NCBI GenBank assembly: GCA_029851415.1
Contig: CM056742.1
Coordinates: forward strand, 11,883,736 to 11,947,735
DNA length: 64,000 nt
Direction: 5' to 3'
Source of the DNA: Eretmocerus hayati
Lineage: Eukaryota > Arthropoda > Insecta > Hymenoptera > Aphelinidae
The notes beneath the pieces are model-generated. The model saw only the letters and a program-made list of their open reading frames with translations, was not told the origin of the DNA and searched no databases. Every line of letters starts with the position of its first letter. Within the stretch, counting starts at the first letter, position 1. This document shows, one piece after another, positions 53,012-63,094 of this stretch. The position numbers were made by a program, and so were the translations under genes.

Positions 53012-53761
53012 CGACGTACAACACGTCAATATTCCGTATGTATTATTCTAGTACTTGTAAATATTATCTTTGTAACGAATTTTTCTATGAAATGTATAAT
53101 ATTGAAACGTTTTTTGTAAATCTACACTTTGATGCAGTGCCTGTTTAATTTGTATTTTTAATAATATAATAATGAATTAACGAATCATTGATTTTTATTT
53201 GATACTGCATTTTCGTTCCCTTATTCACAATGAAAGGGCGATGAAAAATTTCCTAGCTCCCAAATTTTTGGTGCAGCAGTATCAAAGAGAAACTCGGGGT
53301 TTCAGATGAATTTAGGTAAGTCTGACGAAGCTTGGTAGTGCATGCCTTTCACAGATGTTGGTAGTATTGATTTATTTGGAATGGATGTTGGAATCACAGA
53401 TACGGGGAATTCATCTCAATTCAGCCAAAATTCAATATGCAATACCGCGAATATCAGATCGAATGACGATTTTCATCACATAAATGATACGCGGCTAAAA
53501 GAGATTAGGCTAATGCTTTCTCTCAGCAAAATTAGCTCATATGTTCATTTGAATTACTTTCGCGAGCGAATTTTCAATTATTCGTTGTAAATCAAATATT
53601 GACCCCAAAATTATTCTATTTTAACCAAAAATTCTCTTTTGGTCTGCGGCACCGATATTCTACATTGGCAATCGCCTGACCAATCAAGTTCCCTATTGTT
53701 GGGAAACTCAGCCTGTGTTGTGACTTGGGACTTTGTACCTAATAGAAATCAAAACCAAAGT

Positions 53762-53830
53762 TCAGAGATACTCCACTAAAGTTTGAGATAGCCTCAGAGT
53801 CTCGCTCGAAGCACTTCTTTCAAATTCCAC
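53762..53830 (-). other. Exon-like repeat module, copy 1
   Basis: On the minus strand an ATTCTTTTAG acceptor-like sequence is followed by an open frame beginning VEFERSASSETL and a stop after 22 codons. Similar modules occur at 54489-54602, 57602-57682 and 58423-58491. It is either a repeated terminal exon or a transposon fragment. Confidence 0.4.
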
Positions 53831-53938
53831 CTAAAAGAATAGTTCCAATAAGTAAGAAGTAAAATAGTTGGTTAAGTGTACATGATTTTCTAGGCACAAG
53901 GTACGTTTAAACTTACATAATTCCGGAAAAATTGACTG

Positions 53939-54238
53939 GGCCCGTATTCTAAATTTTGCGGTAAAATTTTGCGGCAAATTTCGCCGCAAAATTTGCCGGA
54001 TTTGATGGCGCTCTGTCGGTAACCTGTAAAATTTGCCTCATTTGCTGCACCTTGCCGTCGCGGCTTGCCATGTTGAGTTGCTCGATGGCGTTTGCCATAA
54101 AAAACACGGCAAACCGTGACGGCAAACTGCACCAAATGCGAAAAATGTTACAGGTTACCGACAGAGCGCCACCGGTGCCGGCAAATTTTGCGGTAAAATT
54201 TGCCGCAAAATTTTACCGCAAAATTTAGAATACGGCCC
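53939..54238. mobile_element. 300-bp MITE with 3-bp target duplication
   Basis: The ends are near-perfect inverted repeats (GGCCCGTATTCTAAATTTTG against CAAAATTTAGAATACGGCCC). The arms are rich in TTTGCGGYAAAATTTTG words and also mirror each other at GTAACCTGTAAAATTTG and GTTACAGGTTACCGACAGAG. CTG flanks it on both sides (53936-53938 and 54239-54241). GG-initial ends and a 3-bp duplication are typical of PIF/Harbinger-type elements. It encodes no protein. Confidence 0.82.
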
Positions 54239-54488
54239 CTGAGATAAGTGAATTCTGATTTGTAATTTTATTCATAATAGTTTCTTTCCAACAAGAGTTC
54301 ATCAAGATATTCACTTGTAATAGGTATCTTTAGAGTTTCTGATAAGCATCTTTCATCACTAGATCTCAAAAAGAGTGAGAATCATGATAGGATGGTCAGC
54401 GCAAGATGAAAAGAGGCTGGGGATGAAAATCTTTCAGGATTTGAGTCTTACGCTGGCTTAAGAGACTATACCGCATATAAGTATTTTT

Positions 54489-54602
54489 TCACTCTTGAAC
54501 ATTGTTTTGCATTTGGTAATGTCCATAAACTGCAGGAAGTCTTGATTCAAGGTTGATAATCCTATGGAGGGTCTCGCTTGAGGTACCATTTTCCGATTCT
54601 AC
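54489..54602 (-). other. Exon-like repeat module, copy 2
   Basis: Minus-strand acceptor-like GTTCTTATAG, then VESENGTSSETL and 25 more codons before TGA. Same register as the other minus-strand copies. It also matches plus-strand 56518-56570 at the nucleotide level (ATTATCAACCTTG). Confidence 0.4.
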
Positions 54603-54948
54603 CTATAAGAACAATTCTAAATTGGAAATAGAAGAGACATTCCTGTTTTTACCGAATTCTAGGCCCTCCATAATGTTTCAATTTATAGAATGGATTGGGA
54701 ATGAAGTGTGATAGCTGCATTATGAGATCCATTGTGCTTTCTCTAAAGAGAAAGCTTTGTTTTTGGTCCAGCAAATTTTTGATCAATTCTTCCATTCAAT
54801 CCAATATCTTCTTCGACAAAATTCCTCTTATCAAAATAATGCCTTAACCGATTTGTTCCTCTCGTCAAAATCTATCGATTGGAGGTCACACTTTTCCTCC
54901 CAGTAGCCCTCCAAGACATTTTAAGGACTCATCTTTCCGTACCTTTGT

Positions 54949-54981
54949 CCGTGTGTGTGTGTGTATGTTTGTATGTGTGTA
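54949..54981. repeat. GT-rich microsatellite
   Basis: Interrupted (GT)n with GTATGTTTGTATGT. Confidence 0.85.
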
Positions 54982-55234
54982 GTTTTTTCCCCGACACGCT
55001 TTCTCTTGTACGATTCACCTAATCAAAATTTCGTTTTCTACAAGTTGTAGAGAATCATTCGGAGATGAGGCCAGTGATTTGGCAGCTCTTCTGTCCCAGT
55101 CGAATTTAATTTACAGGCGTTTTGAGGTGAAATCGATAAAATTGTGTACCTTTATAGTAAAATATTTCTCTCCTCCGTTGTTTTACTGCAATTCTGGTTA
55201 CCTAAGCTATGGTTTTATCGGTTTAATCTATCGA

Positions 55235-56220
55235 TTGGTTAATACCAAAATTCGATTTAATCTTCATGCACTTGAATTTTCAAGAAATAATCAAAATTTT
55301 TACCAAAAACTCCATTCTAAGAATATTTTAACCAACTGGATCCAAGTTTCGTTTCAACCAAAACTCAGATATTGCTGAAAGAACCCTAGTTTAGATAACT
55401 CGAGTCGCCCTAATAAGCTTCCTCTAAAAAATAACTCAAAATAAGCACAAATATTTTTTTTAATATTCATATTCTCGTCATATCTCTTCCTCAGAATGAT
55501 GCTTCAAAATTTCAATGAACTAAGTTGATACTTTTCCCAACATTTTAATCTTTTGGTTGATACCGAAATTGCCTAAATTCCTTTGAATGTGATCAAAATT
55601 CAATTTATCCTCTGAAAATCAAAAATTTTACAAAAGACTACATTTTGATCTATTTTACACGAACTGTATTACAATTTCCCTTCAACCAAACGATATATCT
55701 TGCCCAAAAAACCCTATTTTAGATCATCCAAATTCCCCTTAGGGCGAATCTCTTTAGAATAACTCAACAAAATCTTATCTAAATTTCATTCTAAGCTCAT
55801 GTCTCCTTCTATAACTAAACTATACACCTGTTCATGAACTAGAGAGATACTTTTTCCGCGTTTTCAATCTAATGCTTGATACCGAAATTTTCTAAATTGT
55901 TTTGAATATGATTTGAATTCAATTTATCTTCGAGAAATCAAAAATTTTACAAAAATCTCCATTTTGATCATTTTTACACCAACTGTATCAAAATTCCACC
56001 TCAACCAAACGATATATCTTGCCCAAAAGATGCTTCTCTAGATCATCTGAATTCCCCTAAGAGGCAATCTCGTAAAAGTAAGTCGACAAAATCCCATCTA
56101 AATCTCCTTTTATTCTCATATCTCCTTCCACAATTAATCTATGCACCTTTTACTAGACTAGAGAGATACTTACCTATCACTCTACATCAATTGGTTGAAA
56201 CCGAATTTCACCAACTCAAA
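55235..56220. repeat. 319-bp tandem repeat, three diverged units
   Basis: The phrase TTGGTTGATACCGAAATT or close variants starts at 55235, 55553, 55872 and 56191: spacing 318, 319 and 319. Units share TCAAAAATTTTAC, CAACCAAACGATATATCTTGC and GAACTAGAGAGATACTT. They are diverged by many substitutions, so the array is not recent. Confidence 0.85.
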
Positions 56221-56517
56221 GTCAAAGCCGTTTCAAAAAGATGTATACAAGAGTGAATGAGGAATTGTCACTTGAAAAATTACATTCCTGCTGGTTATCG
56301 CACATCTCCTCGCTAAGAGACAGCTTTCTGCTAATCTCTTTTAGTAGCGTATTTTTCAATGTTCTTCACTTACCAAGCTTCTGGAAAAATAGTATACCTC
56401 ATAACCGTCTCGCTTCAGTTTTCATTCAATTTTATGCATTAAAATATGATCCCTCCCAAGAAGGAGATGTGGGAGAAAATGACTCTTCTATTCATAATTT
56501 GGAACTACACATTCAGG

Positions 56518-56600
56518 TGAGTTTGGAAATAGTACCTCAAGTGAACCCTCTAGAATTATCAACCTTGGATGAATACTCATTGAAGGTTCGTGGTGGACAT
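56518..56600 (+). other. Exon-like repeat module, plus-strand copy
   Basis: After ACATTCAG the sequence GTACCTCAAGTGAACCCTC and ATTATCAACCTTGG matches the minus-strand module at 54489-54602. Its reading frame relative to the acceptor is shifted, so it is probably decayed. Confidence 0.35.
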
Positions 56601-56716
56601 TAGTAGATTATTATGTTCAAAAGTGAGGAAAATGCCGGGGATCACATTTCACCAGATATCTGAATAAATAAAAGCATTATGTCCTCTCAGATGAGAATCA
56701 TGATGTGGAGCATTTA

Positions 56717-57500
56717 CAGTACCGTGCAATTATTCTTGAATGGTGGTATAGAATCCTCTTTTGCTCAAACATCAATTGCTCAAGCCCAGATCAACGTAGA
56801 AGGATTTGAGAAAGAGCATTTCAAAGATGTAGGAAAATGCTATTTACCTAAGGTTTTTGATTTTTCCTCCAACCCTTCCTGGTCGCACGAACAGCTAATA
56901 GAATTTCAAAAATCTCGAGAAAAAAACGTTTTTACTCTATCAACTACCATTGGGACGTGAATGAAGATACAGCAATTCCACAAGGAGCATCTTAAAGAGT
57001 GAACAAAATCCCATTTGCAACGGTTTCTTGATTATTTTTCACGCCGTGCAAACAACAGTGTGAAAGCTGTCAAGGTAGCCGGAACCGTAGTTTATTGCCA
57101 TTTTTTGCCTTTTTCCTCGTATTTAATTGAAAATTCGAGAGTCTATTTACTTTGAAAGCTCTCGCGGTCTTGTTCGTACGACGTAAAGAATAATCAAAAA
57201 ATCATTGCAATTGAGATTTCTTCAGCTCTTCAAGATGTTCTTTGTAAAGTTGCCGTATCTTCATCCACGTCCATATGTGAGCTGATAGAGTAAAAACGTT
57301 TTTTTCTCAAAATTCTTGAAATTATATCAGCTGTTTGTGCGACCATGGAAGAAAAATCAGAAACCTCAGGAAGTTAGCATTTTTTGTCAGTTTCAAAATG
57401 ACCTTTTCCAAACCTTTCTACGTTGATCTGGGCTCGAGAAATTGACGTTTGAGCAAAAGAAGATTCTATACCACTGTTCAGGAATTGTTGCACGGTACAG
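56717..57500. mobile_element. 784-bp palindromic (foldback) element
   Basis: The left arm (56717 to about 57080) and the right arm (about 57150-57500) are imperfect reverse complements along almost their whole length. Shared words include GGTATAGAATC, TTTTGCTCAAAC, CCCAGATCAACGTAGAA, AAAACGTTTTTACTCTATCA and GATGAAGATAC. The ends are TA-CAGTACCGTGCAA on the left and, on the opposite strand, TA-CTGTACCGTGCAA on the right. This implies TA target duplication as for Tc1/mariner-type elements. The 93-codon frame at 56679-56960 is arm sequence, not a gene. Confidence 0.8.
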
Positions 57501-57601
57501 TAAGTCTTATATAGTTACATAAGAGCTTCAATCTTTTCTCGATTGGTAGAGATTAGACTTCTTCTACCCTTGGATATGATCAGGAACCAGGTGATGCCTA
57601 T

Positions 57602-57682
57602 TCATGAGACTCCAGGAGCTCCTCGCATCCGAAGTTGATGATATCCAAGAGACTCGCTCGAGGCGGTGTTTTCGAATTTTAC
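57602..57682 (-). other. Exon-like repeat module, copy 3
   Basis: Minus-strand acceptor-like ACTATTTTTTCAG, then VKFENTASSESL and 14 more codons to TGA. The flank on its 5' side (GTTCCTAATTTAAAACTA) also resembles copies 2 and 4. Confidence 0.4.
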
Positions 57683-57978
57683 CTGAAAAAATAGTTTTAA
57701 ATTAGGAACAAAATGGACATGAGAGTTCGTATCATTTTTTAGGCACAAATCATACTTCATTTTTTAGAACTGAATAAAATTGAACTGAAATAGATGGAAT
57801 TTGAGGTTGATCTTTCTCACAGTTTGTTACTAACTAAAATTGAGGAGAAAAGTAAACTTCATGATTCATTTATCCAAGTCAAATTTTCATCCAACTCTCC
57901 ATATTAGAACCTGATTTCTGACCAGAAGATGATGTGAAATGGGATGACTCATCATTCTACAATCGAGAAATACACTTA

Positions 57979-58030
57979 CACAGATAGAATTTGAAAATTT
58001 CGTGCCTCGAGTGAGGCCCTCTAGTGTATG
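57979..58030 (+). other. Exon-like repeat module, second plus-strand copy
   Basis: ACACAG followed by ATAGAATTTGAAAATTTCG and GCCTCGAGTGAGGCCCTCTAG. The same conserved words (GAATTTGAAA, CTCGAG[CT]GAG) occur as in the minus-strand copies, here in the opposite orientation. Confidence 0.35.
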
Positions 58031-58049
58031 ATCAAACTTGGATAAAAGG

Positions 58050-58175
58050 TTTATTCGATTATGCTGGTTCGGATCGGTCGGAGCGCTCCGAACTCTCGGA
58101 CCTCTCTCTCTTACTCATTGCATCAGAAAGAGAGGTCTGAGATTCGGAGCGCTCCGACCAGCATAATCGAATAAA
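58050..58175. repeat. GC-rich 126-bp hairpin
   Basis: An exact 18-bp outer stem (58050-58067 with 58158-58175) encloses two copies of the palindrome TCGGAGCGCTCCGA (58078-58091 and 58144-58157) and a pairing CTCTCTCT/AGAGAGG inner stem. The left arm has about 10 extra bases (TTCGGATCGG region). It stands out as GC-rich in AT-rich DNA. Confidence 0.75.
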
Positions 58176-58422
58176 TCTAAAGACTTCCTGAAGGCTTATG
58201 ATGAATATTAAAAGATCATGTCCAAGAGCAGGTAATATCTCTGAGTAGGTATACTTCACGAGATATCAAAATAAGCATAACCATTGTGAGAAGATCCGCT
58301 TCACATGAGATTCATGAAGAAAAACATCCTCTGGGATCTTCTTACTACTCTGGTTTGGTGGGAGTTAGGCTTTTCCTACCCTTGAACATGATCTGGAATC
58401 TGGTGATGTCCATCATCAAACT

Positions 58423-58491
58423 TTAGGAGGTCAACATCCAAGATAGATGACACTCAAGGGTTTCGCTCGAGGCAGAAGTTTCAAATTTCAT
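58423..58491 (-). other. Exon-like repeat module, copy 4
   Basis: Minus-strand acceptor-like ATATTCTTTCAG, then MKFETSASSETL and 10 more codons to TAA. Upstream flank (ATTTTGTTGATCATTTGGAA) is comparable to copy 3. Confidence 0.4.
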
Positions 58492-58654
58492 CTGAAAGAA
58501 TATTTCCAAATGATCAACAAAATGGAAATTAGAACTTGTGGGGTACATAATACCTCACATGCGCAATAGATGGATGACAGATCCAGCTCCTTTCCCGCAA
58601 TCGACGGCAAAAGACCTCGATTAGTATATAAGAGCGCATGAGTGCTTCATCGCC

Positions 58655-58712
58655 AAGCGTCCAGGGCACCACCTGCAACTCCAGCCCTGCTGATGAGTCC
58701 GGTTACGATGGG
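58655..58712 (+). ncRNA. Decayed hammerhead-ribozyme-like motif
   Basis: GCGTC (58657-58661) supplies a GUC cleavage triplet. It is followed by a stem CAGGGC (58662-58667) with GCCCTG (58684-58689), directly followed by CTGATGAG (58690-58697) and TCC. This is the order of a hammerhead stem III, stem I loop and first catalytic strand. The second strand is broken: after GGTTACGA comes TGGGG and a G-run instead of GAAAC and the closing stem, so activity is not expected. A TATATAAG box lies just upstream at about 58625-58632. Such motifs mark some retroelements and satellites. Confidence 0.35.
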
Positions 58713-58731
58713 GAGGGGGGGGGGGCCTTGA

Positions 58732-59243
58732 AGAAAATTCTGAAGAATGGATCAGAAAGAAATATCGTGAACCAACTCATAACCAAAATAAGGTGCTAGA
58801 ATTCATCTCGAATATTGTTATCTCGTTGCAAGAAAAGTAACTCCGTGAAACATCCCAACTTCCGTTCCAATTTGATGTATTCAGGGAAGAAAATCAGAGA
58901 CGTCACATGATGCATGTCACCCCAAATATCCTGATTCCTATCAGAACGTAGATGTTTACTTGAATGCATAAGTACATGAAGAACAGGATTGCATTAAAAA
59001 ATGTCTTTAATGAAACATATATGGGAAACTTAGTGAAATTGTTGTCGATATATAAACTACGTTAATACACAATATTCTACCGATGACCAACATCTCTCAT
59101 ATTCATATGATTATTCACTACCGATGACTTGCAAATTCTCATTGAATTGCCGTTTGACCTACGAATCTTCGTGTATACTCGTGATCTTGTAGATCAAGAC
59201 CCGATGAGGACAATATCTATCCTCATGCTCTCTCGAATTCTCT
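58732..59243. other. Intergenic stretch, nothing recognised
   Basis: No coding frame, RNA gene or strong repeat seen. Confidence 0.5.
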
Positions 59244-60781
59244 TTTCGATATCCTGTGCGTAAAAGTGCACTTTGCGCACAGTTTGTCGACTTTGATTCA
59301 CACTTTATCGAAAAGTATAGTTAAATACACGGCCGTAAAACCTATTATTCGCATCCTCGTGATAATTCCGACCCTCGCCTGCGGCTCGGGCCGGAAACCC
59401 ATCACTCGTACGCGAATAAAACGTTTTACGCCCTTGTATCGAAATGTACTATTTTGATACACTGTGCGTAAAAGTGCACTTTGCGCACAGTTTGTCGACT
59501 TTTACTCACAGTTTATCGAAAAGTATAGTCAGATACATGGGCGTAAAACCTATTATCCGCATCCTCGTGATGATTTCGACCCTCGCCTACTAACAGCTCA
59601 AGCCGGAAACCCAACACTCGGACGCGAATAAAACGTTTCACAACCTTGTATCGAAATGTACTATTACATTTGGGGTCAACGGCGAATTTTGACACTCTTG
59701 TTGAATTTCTAACTCGTATGCAACAATAAGTCAGTTATCACAAATCCAAAGAGAATTCGTTAAGCTGGGAACAAAAATGTACTCATAGTATAGATTAGGA
59801 GGTGATCAGCCACTCAATAATTTTCAACAGCCGGATCGCAAGGCTACCGCATGCCCGTAATTCGATCTCAAACTGCAACATCTTTCACTTCAACTTCATG
59901 GGTACCAATTCATAAAGAGCCCGAAGGGATTGAAAAAATGCCGGAATCATTGGTTGCTGCTCTGTGATCAACTTTTTTTGACGTAAAAATCGGAATTGGA
60001 AAACGGTTGATTAATGTTTTTTTCGATACACTGTGCGTAAAAGTGCACTTTGCGTACAGTTTGTCGACTTTTAATCACAGTTTATCGAAATAGTACATTT
60101 TGATACAAGGGCGTAAAACGTTTTATTCGCGTCCGAGTGATGGGTTTCCGGCCCGAGCCGCAGGCGAGGGTCGGAATCATCACGAGGATGCGAATAATAG
60201 CTTTTACGGCCGTGTATCTAACTATACTTTTCGATAAACTGTGAGTAAAAGTCGACAAACTGTGCGCAAAGTGCATTTTTACGCACAGTGTATCGAAAAG
60301 TATAGTTAGATACACGGGCGTGAAACCTATTATTCGCATCCTCGTGGTGATTCCGACCTTCGCCTGCGGCTCAGGCCGGAAACCCATCACTCGGACGCGA
60401 ATAAAACGTTTTACGCCCTTGTATCGAAATGTACGATTTATGCGCAGATTTTACTTTGCGCACGATTTCAAGAACTTTGCGCACTATAAAACTGTGTGCA
60501 AAGTTACTTTTACGCACTAAAATCTGAACATTAATGGAATCATGATCAACCTTACGCACCGCACACCCGCACCAAAATGGACTTTTACGCACAACTTTAC
60601 GCACAGTATATCAAAATAGTACATTTCGATACAAGGGCGTGAAACGTTTTATTCGCGTCCGAGTGATGGGTTTTACGGCCGTGTATCTAACTATACTTTT
60701 CGATACACTGTGCGTAAAAGTGCACTTTGCGCACAGTTTGTCGACTTTTACTCACAGTTTATCGAATAGTATAGTTAGATA
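59244..60781. repeat. Array of two self-complementary repeat modules, left part
   Basis: Module a (about 64 bp, for example 60232-60296) runs CGATAAACTGTGAGTAAAAG ... TTTTTACGCACAGTGTATCG and pairs with itself. Module b (about 117 bp, for example 60102-60218) is bounded by GATACAAGGGCGTAAAAC and CTTTTACGGCCGTGTATC and has a GC-rich self-complementary middle (CCCTCGCCTGCGGCTCGGGC). The two alternate in both orientations. Copies are near-identical, indicating recent spread or conversion. A b copy at 60632-60689 has lost its middle. 59681-60020 is unrelated AT-rich DNA. Confidence 0.85.
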
Positions 60782-60996
60782 CAGTGAAACCTGTGTACAT
60801 TGGACACCTTCGGTGCAAGAGAAAAGTGTCCAATGTAGGCAGGTGGCCAATGTACCCAACACCGGCTGGAAAGTCACGACAAATCATGTAAACACGATGA
60901 ATATGGATTATTTTTAATATGTTGTCATCAGAATTCGTCATACATATATAAACCCTTGTTGATGCTTGAAATTATCGTCGACAATACAGTAATACT

Positions 60997-61644
60997 TCAC
61001 ACTGGTTTAAAAAAATTGCTAATTTTTGATTGAACTGGACATTTATGGGAAAATAGTTCTTTTTCATACTCGATATTAACGTTGTACAAATCACTCATAC
61101 ATTGAGGTAAATGGACGGATGCAAATTTCATAAACTCTTTCAGATGCAATTGAGCTTCTTCATAGCTAGGTACACTTGTCACATTCTCTAGAGATGAATC
61201 TTCACTATCACTGTCATCAGAACGAACATTCCTGCTTGAACTACCAGCCAATACACTCTCTAAGATTGCGTCTGGCGAACTAAGTGATTCTTCGTGAACT
61301 TGCAAGTGATCATCACAACCCACAATTTCTTGCGCCGAACAGATGTCTTCTCGTAACTCCGCAGGCAATGCTTCTATTATCGGGCCTAGGACATCACTAG
61401 CCGATCTCACATTTCCATCTGCTTCCAAGCCATCGTTATTCAATTCTTGTGCAAATCCAGCTCGTTTAAAACACTTCAAAATTGTTGTGGAAGACACCTC
61501 GTTCCATGCCGCAGCAATCCACCTCACAGCATGATAAACTGAGATGGACTTGATGAAGTTTGTTCTCTCGATACCTGTTTCCAGCTTACTGACAATGTGT
61601 TGTAGCATCAGCTTCCTATAGTTCAATTTTACATTGCACGACAC
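60997..61644 (-). pseudogene. Tigger-like transposase, C-terminal fragment
   Basis: A frame of 215 codons. The start (KLNYRKLMLQHIVSKLE) and the W-x5-T-T-I-x-K-C-F-K-R-A-G-F stretch are the part that follows the DDE catalytic domain in pogo/Tigger transposases. The rest is the acidic, Ser-rich tail typical of the family. It overlaps the upstream fragment by 16 bp in a different frame, so it cannot be expressed as part of one protein without frameshifting. Confidence 0.8.
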
Positions 61645-61907
61645 TTCGCGAAGAATTCAAACATTGCAATGTTGATACGTTCATTTTCAGTTTGTCGCAA
61701 CTTTCGTTTCCTTTCACCATCACAATTTTCATTCCACAACCGCAAAACTTTTTCACTGCCATCAGCTATATTCCCGACTGTTGATTTTGAAATTGAGAAC
61801 TGTTCGGCAATTTTCCGATGACTCTGACCTTTGCTGAGTGCATCAAGCACTTCTTTTTTCTTCTCGATGGTCAACTCGTTGTATTTTCTCTTTTTGCCAC
61901 GATTCAT
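61629..61907 (-). pseudogene. Tigger-like transposase, N-terminal DNA-binding fragment
   Basis: A 92-codon frame from ATG at 61907. KKRKYNELTIEKKKEVLDAL followed by KIAEQFSISKSTVGNI is a CENP-B/psq-type helix-turn-helix. It stops shortly after FEFFAKCRAM, where the second DNA-binding domain and DDE core should follow. The stop comes from a deletion junction that also shifts the frame. Confidence 0.82.
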
Positions 61908-62416
61908 TATATTTGATCAAAACAAAAACACCAACGAAATAACGACGTTACTTGGAATGATGCTCGAAATTACACACGCTATAAATGTACGAGCGACAAG
62001 CAAATCACATGAGCGATGAGCAATAAACACGGCAATGTGAAATTGTAAACGCGTCAATGGACAGAGTTAGATACTGCGATGAGAGGGAAAGAGTGAGTAG
62101 ACGAACGAGAAGGATAGTGTGAAGTCAGAAAACCGAATAGCTGTGTGAGTGAGATGTGACAAGGAAAATGTACACTGCTCACGAATATCAAATGTATATA
62201 ATTCTAAGATTGGCCAATGTACACAGTGAAAATTACTTGTTCGGTGCACGTTCATGGTGTCCAGAGTAGGCAGGTGGCCAATGTACAGAGGTGGCCAATG
62301 TACACGGATAATTTTACATAAGAAACAATGGGCTGAAATCCGGTGCAGCGGAAAAGTGTCCAAAGTCGACAGGTGGCCAATGTACCAAGGTGGCCAATGT
62401 AACAGGTTTTACTGTA

Positions 62417-63070
62417 CACGGCCGTAAAACCTATTATTCGCATCCTCGTGATGATTCCGACCCTCGCCTGCGGCTCGGGCCGGAAACCCATCACTCGGAC
62501 GCGAATAAAACGTTTTACGCCCTTGTATCGAAATGTACTATTTCGATAAACTGTGAGTAAAAGTCGACAAACTGTGCGCAAAGTGCACTTTTACGCACAG
62601 TGTATCGAAAAACATAGTATTATACTCGGGCGCAACGGTTTTCGCTTTCTCGTGACTATTTAGGCCCTCGCCGGAGGCTCGGGATTAAAAAGTCACTCGG
62701 AGTACAAAAACCATCGTTTGCGCTCTTGTATCATAATATACTATCTTCGCATCTTCGTGTTGATTCCGACATTTGCCTACGACTCAGGGTGACAACCCAC
62801 CAGTCGAACGCGAAAGAAGGACGTTGGCTTCACCGACGTACAGCAAATTTTTCGCGAAGAACAAAAATTTTTCGCGCTCGACGCATAATATACTATTTCA
62901 CCCTTGTATCGAAATGTAATATTTCGCATCCTCGTGTTGATACCGATCCTCGCCTACGGCTCAGTCCGGGAACCCATCAGTCCGACTACATGAAAAAAGT
63001 TTTTCCACCTTTGTATCGAAAGGTACTATTTCGACAAACTGCGCGAGAAAGTGGAAAATTAGTGCGGAAA
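62417..63070. repeat. Array of self-complementary repeat modules, right part
   Basis: Continues the array on the far side of the Tigger insertion: a complete b module (62417-62530), an a module (62543-62607), the variant copy 62610-62740 (inverted partner of 50570-50700) and more decayed copies to about 63070. Confidence 0.8.
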
Positions 63071-63094
63071 AGACACTTTTCTGCACAACGTGTC

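Larger units (their letters stand above)
52012..53200 (+). other. Probable 3' UTR of the mucin gene
   Basis: AT-rich sequence with no credible coding frame directly after the terminal TGA. It contains two AATAAA hexamers (52756 and 53006). The 3' boundary is inferred. Confidence 0.5.
60782..62414 (-). mobile_element. Internally deleted pogo/Tigger-type transposon
   Basis: Inverted ends CAGTGAAACCTGTGTACATT and, on the other strand, CAGTAAAACCTGTTACATTG are flanked by TA on both sides (60780-60781 and 62415-62416), as for Tc1/mariner-pogo elements. The 5' end by coding direction (62230-62414) has repeated AGGTGGCCAATGTA words. The minus strand encodes a CENP-B-like helix-turn-helix start and a transposase-like C-terminus, with the catalytic core missing between them. 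Non-autonomous. The insertion site is a TA inside a module-b repeat. Confidence 0.88.

Noticed and set aside
56241..56603. 120-codon plus-strand frame
   Set aside because: Its 3' part is the exon-like repeat module in a shifted frame and its 5' part abuts the 319-bp tandem array; not a credible gene.
56679..56960. 93-codon frame resembling a secreted protein
   Set aside because: Lies in the left arm of the 784-bp palindrome and is mirrored in the other arm.
60320..60520. Arg-rich frames in the repeat array (and its mirror copies)
   Set aside because: The same peptide recurs in every module copy and on both strands because the DNA is repetitive.
59244..63070. Regular repeats considered as a CRISPR array
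   Set aside because: Units are palindromic, in both orientations, lack unique equal-length spacers and lie in an insect-like nuclear context.
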